From Dromiciops gliroides (taxonomy: Eukaryota; Chordata; Mammalia; Microbiotheria; Microbiotheriidae), in NCBI RefSeq assembly GCF_019393635.1, contig NC_057861.1, positions 59,256,532-59,320,531 of the forward strand: a DNA stretch of 64,000 nucleotides. Direction: 5' to 3'. The notes under the pieces are model-generated. The model was not told the DNA's origin. It saw nothing but the letters and a program-made list of their open reading frames with translations, and did not search any database. This document shows, in pieces, positions 35,501 to 44,500 of the stretch; position 1 is the first letter of the stretch; each line of letters opens with the position of its first letter. The position numbers and the translations under genes were made by a program.

Positions 35501-38500
35501 CCTCATTCTGTAATCTCAGTTCTGGTCTTGTCCTATAAGGAAATCTTAAACACCGTGCCCCCCCCACCCCGGTTCCCCTCATTCCAGTTGCTCAAAACTA
35601 CCATTGGAGGCCTGGGTCAAAATGAAAAACCCTTTTGCCCCGACCTCCTTGGTGCAGCTCATCCCCCTTCCCTCTTCAATCCCTATTATCCTTTGCCTGT
35701 CCCTTCTTCTGTGCCTGTTCTATTGTTCAGCTCTCCTTCACACTAAATATTATTTTCTGACACTGAATGAGCCCTGACTTTCTTTTAAAAACCAAACCTA
35801 TCTCTAGGCTCTTCAGCGATGGCTGTCCCCTTTTCTCACACATGGAGTGTATTGCCTGGCATATAATAAGTCTTTGTCAACTGACTGATGACTCACAGCA
35901 TCAGGAGGACCTCCACTGTCACTTGCAGAACCTGGCTCTGCATTCACCAAACCGCACCAGACCCTTCATCTCTCTTCTCTTTCTCCCATTTTTAAACTCC
36001 TAGAAAATGTCATTTACACTTGTTGCCTTTACTTTCTTCTCATTCACTCTTCAACTCTTTGCATTTGGCTCCTGACCTCATTACTCGACTGTCTCTGCTC
36101 TTTCCAAAGCTATTAACAATCTTTTAATTATCAAATCTGGCAGTTTCTTCTCTCAGTCTTAATCCTTGACCTCTTCTCTCTCTATTTGACATTATTTACT
36201 ACCCTCTCTTCCTGGACACTTGTTTGCGGATCAGGCCATGCTAACCTTCACCCTGGACAGCACAGAACAAAAACTGCTAACGTCTAATACTCTGTGGCTG
36301 AACTCCAGAAGTGCTTGCCCAGCATGCTTCCTGACACATCTTTTGTTTCTACTAAGACTCCCACTATTGATTATACTCCAAGAACTGAAGTGGAGTCAAG
36401 GCCAGAGACACCCCCAAGCATCCCCAGAAAAACTGGCTCTGCTACTTCCTAGTGTATGACTTTGGGCACAACGTTGAAGCTTTCTGGGTCTTAGTTCCCT
36501 CCTCTGTAAAAGGAAGACAATGGAATCTAAGCCCCATCTCCAGGTGTCAATACTGCCATCCCTCTATTCCTCCATGTTCCCCCTTCCTAGCTCATGGGAA
36601 AATGTAATACCACCACCTAGGGAGAAAAAGGAAGAAAACCCCAAGAATTCTAAGGTACAGGAAAATGGAGTAAGGGTAGTAACCAGTCTAAGAGTGGGAA
36701 CACCTTAATCTAGGTAAGGTTATTGCCTTTCTGCATCCTTGACCAGACTGAATGGTTTGGGAAACTCATTCCCCACAGTTCACCTACATTTTAAGTCACT
36801 ACTTTTCTGTCAGTCAATTAGCATTTATTAAACACCTACTATGGGCCAGCACAGGACTCTGGGGAAACAAAGAAAGGCCAAAGACAGGCCCTGCTCTCAA
36901 GGATCTCACAGTCTAAAGGGAAAGACAACAAGCAAACAACTGTGTACAAACAACAAACTAGGGGGCAGCTGGATGGCACAGTGGCTAGAGCACTAGCCCT
37001 GGAGTCAGGAGAACCTGAGTTCAAATCCGGCCTCAGACACTTAACACTTACTAGCTGTGTGACCCTGGGCAAGTCACTTAACCCCAATTGCCTCACTAAA
37101 AAAAAAAAAAAACCAAAAAAAAAAACCCCACAACAAACTAAGTGCAACATAAATTGGAGATAATTAACGAAGGGAAGGCACTACCACTAAGGGGAACCAG
37201 GAAAGGTTTCTTGTAGAAGTGAGATTTTGGCTGAGACATGAAGAAAGTCAGAGAAAGGAGGAGGAGATGTTGGTGATAAGGAGAATTCCAGGCATAGAGG
37301 AGAGCCAGTAAAAATGCTGGAAGATCGGGGCAGCTAGGTGGCACAGTGGATAGAGCACCGGCCCTGGAGTCAGGAGTACCTGAGTTCAAATCCAGCCTCA
37401 GATGCTTAACACTTACTAGCTGTGTGACCCTGGGCAAGTCACTTAACCCCAATTGCCTCACTAAAAAAAATTTAAAAAAAATGCTGGAAGAGAGAGTCTC
37501 TTGTTTGAGGAACAGCAAGGAGACCAGGGACACGTGACTACAGAGTATATGGGACTGAGTAAGGTATTGGAAGACTACACAGGTGGGGAGTGGGGTAGGT
37601 TATGACGGGTTCTGAATACCACATGATTTTACATTGAATCATGGAACTGATAGGAAGTCACTAGAGTTTCCTGAATAGGAAGGTGACATAATGAGATCTG
37701 TGCTTCAGGAAGATCACTTTGACTGCTAGATTGGGGAGAAACTAGAGGTAAGGAGACAAACAAGCAGGTTCCTTCAATAGTGCAGATGTGTGGTGATAAG
37801 GGCCTGCACTGGGTAGTGGCAGTAGCAGTGGAGAGAAAGGGGCATATGTAAGAGATAGTTGAAGATAAAGTAGACAGGAGTTGGCAACAGATATTGCCTG
37901 TCTGATGAATCAAAGCCAAACACTGTCAGTATGTTTTATCTCACTGTAGAATTTGGGGTTTTTTTGAATGCTATAAACTCTCAATTTGAATTTGCTATAA
38001 ATTCTCAAAGTGAAAATGGTTTGTCAGAGACAGATATTCAAAGGCAGGGAGAAATTTTGCTTTTTGGGGATGTCTCTCAAAAAGAAATACTTGGGATTAG
38101 AATAATTTAATTAATAAAACTGCTTCTGGCAGACTTGTGCCCCAAATATATAGTTCTTCGATATATACATCCCATCAAGGGGCAGCTAGGTGGAGCAGTG
38201 GATAAAGCACTGGTCATGGATTCAGGGGGACCTGAGTTCAAATATAGCCTCAAACACTTGACACTTACTAGCTGTGTGACCCTGGGCAAGTCACTTAACC
38301 CTTATTGCCCCACAAAAAGAAAACAAAAGATATATACATCCCATCCCACCACCACCTCAAACAATATGTTCCAAGTTGAGTCGCTTATCTTTCCCCTGAA
38401 ACCTGCTGCTAGCACCAACATTCACCCAGTCTCTCATAATTAAAACCTTCGCCACCTCCATGTTGTCCTTGTTACCCTCTGCCATTTTTCTGGCATCTGT

Positions 38501-41500
38501 CCCCTCCTCACTATTCCTCCTATCACCACTTGCAGGCTCTCAATTCAGCCTCCCTGAACTACTACATTGGCCAATAGCATCCTCCTCACTCTTTCCATCC
38601 TTACTGCCCATCATTCATTCTTCACACTGCTGTCAGATCTATATGCACAGATCTTGATCATGTTATTTCTCTGTTCAGAATCATCTGATATTCCGATTTA
38701 CCTTCAAACTCCTTAGTCTGGCATTCAGGGTCTTCAAAATGTGGCAATAACATGCCATTCCAGCTTTACCTCACTACTTCTCCTTAGTACTTTTCACTCT
38801 ACTATTCAATGTCACCTGGACATACTCTGCCCTTTCCTTTCCTCTCTCTCTTTCAAACTGCCCTAAAATAATAACTATTCACAATTACATAGAACTTGAA
38901 ATTTACAAAACGACTTTCTCAAAACAACACTGTGAGGTAGGTAATGCAAACATGATTAACCTTATGTTACAGATGATAAACCTGAGGTTCAGAAAGGTTA
39001 TATGACTGGTCCAGGGCTACACAGCTAGTAAGCATTAAGATCTGGAGTTGAATCTGTGTTTTCCTGATTTCAAGTCTAGTGTTCTTTCTAAAGATGCTTT
39101 TTGAAATTTCAAAAGATGCTTTTTGAAATTTGACTTATCCTTTAAGACACAACTCAAACGTCACTTTCTCCATGAAGACTTCCCTGATATGTTTCCTATC
39201 CATTAATAGTAATTCTTTCTTCTTAAGATTTTTCAGGGGGCAGCTAGGTGGCGCAGTGGATAGAGCACCGGCCCTGGATTCAGGAGGACCTGAGTTCAAA
39301 ACCGGCCTCAGACACTTAACAGTTACTAGCTGTGTGACCCTGGGCAAGTCACTTAACCCCAATTGCCTCACACCAAAAAAAAAGATGATTTTTCAGAGCA
39401 CTTAGTTTGTACCTCTCTTATGTAGCTACAGATAAATTACTAGAAAAGATGATATATTATATCTCCTGTTACAATGTAAGTCCTAAGAGGACAGAAATCC
39501 TTTGTGGCCAGAAGGACATGGGTTCAAATCATGCCTGATATATACTAATTGTGTGACCATGGGCAAGTCATTTAACCTCTTAGTGCACTAGGAAACACTC
39601 TACAAATTTAAATTACACTATGGAATGCATTTCTATCTTGAAAGCTCCCTATACCTTTGACATCATAGATTTGGACTGAATCAAAAAGAATCACCTCTAC
39701 AGCACACTAGAAGGGCCTATAATCAATCAACAAACAGTTATGAAGTATCTACTAAGTCCGAGGCACCAGAAATACAAAGACAAAAATGAAACAGCCTCTA
39801 CCCTCAAGGCACTTACATCCCATCAGCATGTATCATCATTTTGAAATGTTTGTTAAAACTGAATTGGGGGGGGTGGGGCGCAGCTAGGTGGTGCACTGGA
39901 TAGAGCACTGGCCCCGGAGTCAGGAGTACCTGAGTTCAAATCTGGCCTCAGACACTTAACACTTACTAGCTGTGTGACCCTGGGCAAGTCACTTAACCCC
40001 AATTGCCTCATTAAAAAAAAAAATTAAAACAAAACAAAACTGAATGAGTGGGGCAGCTAGGTGGCGCAGTAGATAGAGCACTGGCCCTGGATTCATGAGG
40101 ACCTGAGTTCAAATTTGGCCTCAGACACTTGACACTTACTAGCTGTGTGACCCTGGGCAAGTCACTTAACCTCAACTGCCTCACCAAAACAACAACAACA
40201 ACAACAACAAAAAACAAAAACAACAAAAAGAAAAAGAAAAAAACCCTGAATGAGCAGATTAGACAAATATTGCCAGACTTCTCAGGTACCTCACTGCTAG
40301 CTATTAATTGTGATGAAAATGGCTTTCTAATCTAGGTCTATGAACTAATTCATTCTATTATTTAGAAAAAAATTTATGCCTAACTTAAGATCAGAAACTC
40401 TTATACCTAAGTTAAACAATAGCTCCAGTTTCCTTCCCAGCCTAAGTCTCACATGAACAACACTGCATTTGTCCATTTAAGTTGTTTGCTCATTTCCCAA
40501 ATGAGGGAACAGAAGTCCGGAGGGAGGAAACAGTTTAAAAGGCCACAAAAGAGGAAGGAGAGACAGAGATGGGACCAGAATCCAGGGTTCTGGATGCTTG
40601 GCTCTTGGGGTCCCCATAATAAGTCTGCTTCTTCTTCCATGTGAAAAGCTTCAGAGTGATTTTGCTCCCACCAAGGTTTCTCGTATCCAGTATAAATACC
40701 CCTACTTCTTTCAGCCAATGGTTGCAGAGATGGCCTAGATTAGATGATTTCAGAGATTCCTTCCAGTTGAGATCCTGTCACCTTCCTTGGCATGAATTCT
40801 AGCATGCACATGTCCCTCTTAAAGTGTCTTCTTCCTAAACAATGCTGTTCTGGCCTCTTCTCCCTTTGTATCTGGACTCTTCAAGTCCTTCTGGCTTGGT
40901 ACTCCTGGGTACCAAATGTCCACGGAAACCTCTATTGTCAGCAGGCTTGGGAAAGACAAGATAAAGATAATTTGGGATTCAGTCCACCAAAGGAAGGCCT
41001 ACTTTTAGATGCTGAGAGTACAGTTCTGAAATTCCTTCTACTCCCAGCCGAATTCCTCATGTTCTAGACCTCGCCTTTCTTACCCTAGAGATTCCTCTGC
41101 TACGGGGCCCTTTCTCTGACTGGGGAGTTCCTGCCCTAGGCCACTATTTCACCCCTTATGGTACCCAGGCCAGGCTTCCTTCGTTCTTGCTCACTTCTCA
41201 CTCTCCAGATTTCACCTCCTGGCCACTCCGACCCCTCAAATTCCAGAACCCCTGCATGTGTTGCTTTCTTCCTTTAGAATGTAGGCTCCTTGAAGGCAGG
41301 GTTAGGAATTGTCTTTTTTGCTTGGCTTTGTCTGCACAGAGCTTAGTACAATGCCTGGAATGGTGTGAGTGCTTAAGGAATGCTCTATCTACCTGCATGC
41401 TAAGTGTCAGTAAGGGAAAGAACTTTACACAGAAGAAATAGGGACAAAGACACGTGATGGTTGGTTCACTGTTTGCATGAAACACTTAAATCACCTCAGC

Positions 41501-44500
41501 ACTTATTTAAAAGCAATTCCAGGGAAAGGAGGCTCAACAATGGATTACACATTGGATGTTAGCTTTGGTCAATGTCCAATGTTGATGTTACAGATCAAAT
41601 CACTTAACAGGCTTTGCAACATCGCAACAGCGCTAGTCATGCTATTTTCCTATCAAGAAGGAAAAGTGCTGGAAGGAAAGAGAACAATCTCCTCCCCCTC
41701 CTCCTATCAAACAAGTCACTCACTTTACTGCCCTTTAATTTCTCAGCTCCCCCAGAATCCCATCAGCAATTAACCACAAAGAACAAATACCCTCAATCTC
41801 TCTAAAGGATGGGAGATTTTTGACTAGGTTGGTCGACTAATAGTTGGTTGACTATGTGACTTCATAGCCTGTGCCAATGATCTAAATCTATGATCCTATA
41901 AGCCAGTAATGTCTACAGTCCCACAATTGGGACTTTACCTCAAGGAGGTTACTGACAGCAAAACCCCTATGTACAAAAATGTACATCACACATACAAACT
42001 GTTGTGATCATGAGCAAGTCATTTAATCTCTCTGAAGCTATTTCCTCATCCATTAAAAAAGGATAGTAATGCTTGTACTACCTACCTCACAGGGTTGTGG
42101 GGAGGCTCAAATGAAATGAGCATGTTAAGGCATATTGTAATGCTTAAAAGTGCTATATGAATGTCAGCTATTATTAATAAAGGGGAATTGATAAGAACTC
42201 TCCCAAACTATTCATTAACATTATTTAGAAATAACAAAAAAGATTTATTTGTAATAATAAACCATTTATCTAATAATTGGGTAGCTGAACAAATAATGGC
42301 ATATGAACACAATGGAAAATTATCAGGCCATAAGGGATGCCAAATATAAAGAATTTGGAGAATTATGAGAAGATTCATATGAAATGATGCGGAATGAAGG
42401 AAGCAAAGCCAAAAGGACAATATACACAATGATGGTAAGTACATACAATTGACACTGGAGAGGCAGTAAAATTCTGGTAAAAAATAATGGTCAATGTCAC
42501 ACTACCTAAGTTAAAGGACACATCTCACCTTTCTGTTAATAATCGATAAACTTTTTTTTTCTCCAGGGAATGTACTTTGTAAAGAAATCTGTGCGGGCAT
42601 TTATTGGGAATTATATGTGGCTACAAAACAAAACGTATCAAATACAATTTATTTAAGCCACACTGAAGTCCTTTAAGAATGGTAATAGGAACACTAAAAC
42701 TCAAAATGAATTAAGATTGTCAAGGAAAGCTAAGGACAACAAAAAGGATTTTTAGTGTAGATGGGACAATGATAAGGAATGGAGAAAAGACAATTATTCA
42801 ATATGACTTTGCTTCTATTTCTCTGCCAACGAGAATGGTCTTTGGACTGGAAAGGACAGAACAAACAGAGAGACACTAAAAGAGCACCTAGCTTCCCTTG
42901 ATAAGTTTAAGTGACCAGGCCCAGGCAAATTACATTCTGGGATACTGAAAGAACTTTCAGATGCTATTTCTGAGCCACTGTCAGTCATCTTTAGAGGATC
43001 ATGCAGAAGAAGGGAGTTGCTGGGGCTAGAAAAAGGTAAATCTCTCTTTTCAAAAAAGAGTAGTATTTTCTGTTGTTGACTCTGCTTTGGTCAGGCCACA
43101 TTTGGAGTACTGTTTGATTTTGCATGCCATTTTTTTTTTAGGCAGGGCAATGAGGGTTAAGTGACTTGCCCAAGGTCACATAGCTAGTAAGTGTCAAGTG
43201 TCAGAAGGTGGATTTGAACTCAGGTCCTCCTGAATCCAGGGCTGGTGCTTTATCCATTGGGCCACCTAGCTTCCTTCCTTTGCATGCTACATTTTAAGGA
43301 GGAACTTAACAAGCTGGAGAATGCCGGATGGAGGAGGAAGAACTATGAAGGACCTTGAATTCACACCACGTGATAACTATTTGAGGGAACTTGAGGTCTT
43401 TAGCTTGGAGAAGCTTAGGAGGGATATGACAGCCGCCTTCAATGATCTGAATGGCAGTTACCTAGAAAGAGGGATCATACTTGTTCTGTTTAGTCCCAGG
43501 GAATGGATTTAGGAACGATGAGGAAGCTGCAAATTAGAAATTTTAGGCTTGATGACAAAGAAAAATTTCCTAACAATGAAAGCTAGCCAAAAGTGCAATG
43601 GGACCCCACTAAGACAAAGATGCTTCGAGGTCTTCTGGCAAAGACTAGATGATCAACCTAAACGGGGTGGCACAGAGTTGTACATTCAGGTCAGGGTTGG
43701 GTCAGACCCTCCCTGGGATCTCCGAGGTCTTGTTTCCTACACAAAGCTCAATGGCCTCATCAGGCATTCTCCACACTCCATAGCCTGGAGCCACCCTCCT
43801 TTTTCAAACATTCTTCCCATCTATACCCCGAGGCTCTAGTCAAACTGGACAGTTCCCTGTGGTCCCAAACATACCCCTCACTTTCTGGCTGTATCTTTGC
43901 TTCCTTTGCTCATTGTATTTGGAATCTGTTGAATCTCGTCGACTCCCCCAAAGGCTAACCCAGATGCCACCTCGGTTCACTTTGTCCCTCCCTCCCCCAA
44001 CTCCTCCCACTTCACTTTATATTCCTCTAATGCAGTTAACACGGACCTTTGACGTATCACCACCGCGGCATTTCATTTTCCTCCTAGACCTGGCTCAGCT
44101 CCTCGATTGCATGGCTAAGTTCAGAAGCTCCTCTAAATCTCCCTTCTCCAGGGGCAGTGGGAAAAGCCCTGGCTGGGTAGCGAAAGGCCCTGGGTTCAAA
44201 TCCCCTCTCTCATGCTCCCCGGGCCTCAGTTCCTCATTTGAACCATGAGGTCCCTTCCGCCTAGATGTCCGGGGTCCTACGACAGAGCTGAGACTGTCTC
44301 TTGCCTTTGTATCCCCAGAGTTTAGCCCCATGGTCTGGCACATAGTAGGTGTTTAATAAATACTTCTAGGCTGACTGCACACCGCAAGTGCTAAGTGCTC
44401 GTGCAGGTGATGGGCTGCCCTGGGGTGGTAGCCACCGCCAGAGATTGTAGGGCGGAGGTCAAAGGCTTTCCTAGGGAACAGTGACAGGGTGACAGGGACC

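Larger units (their letters stand above)
36810..37885 (-). mobile_element. LINE-2 3' fragment with two SINEs inside
   Basis: Plus strand: AGCATTTATTAAACACCTAC, AATTGGAGATAATTAACGAA, GGAGAATTCCAGGCATAGAG, TGACATAATGAGATCTGTGC, GGCAACAGATATTG. SINEs at 36961 and 37325 split it cleanly. Confidence 0.85.

Noticed and set aside
36839-37533. Recurring open frames like LGLSDLPRVTQLVSVKCLR and their antisense across the window
   Set aside because: All are translations of the short SINE, not a protein family.
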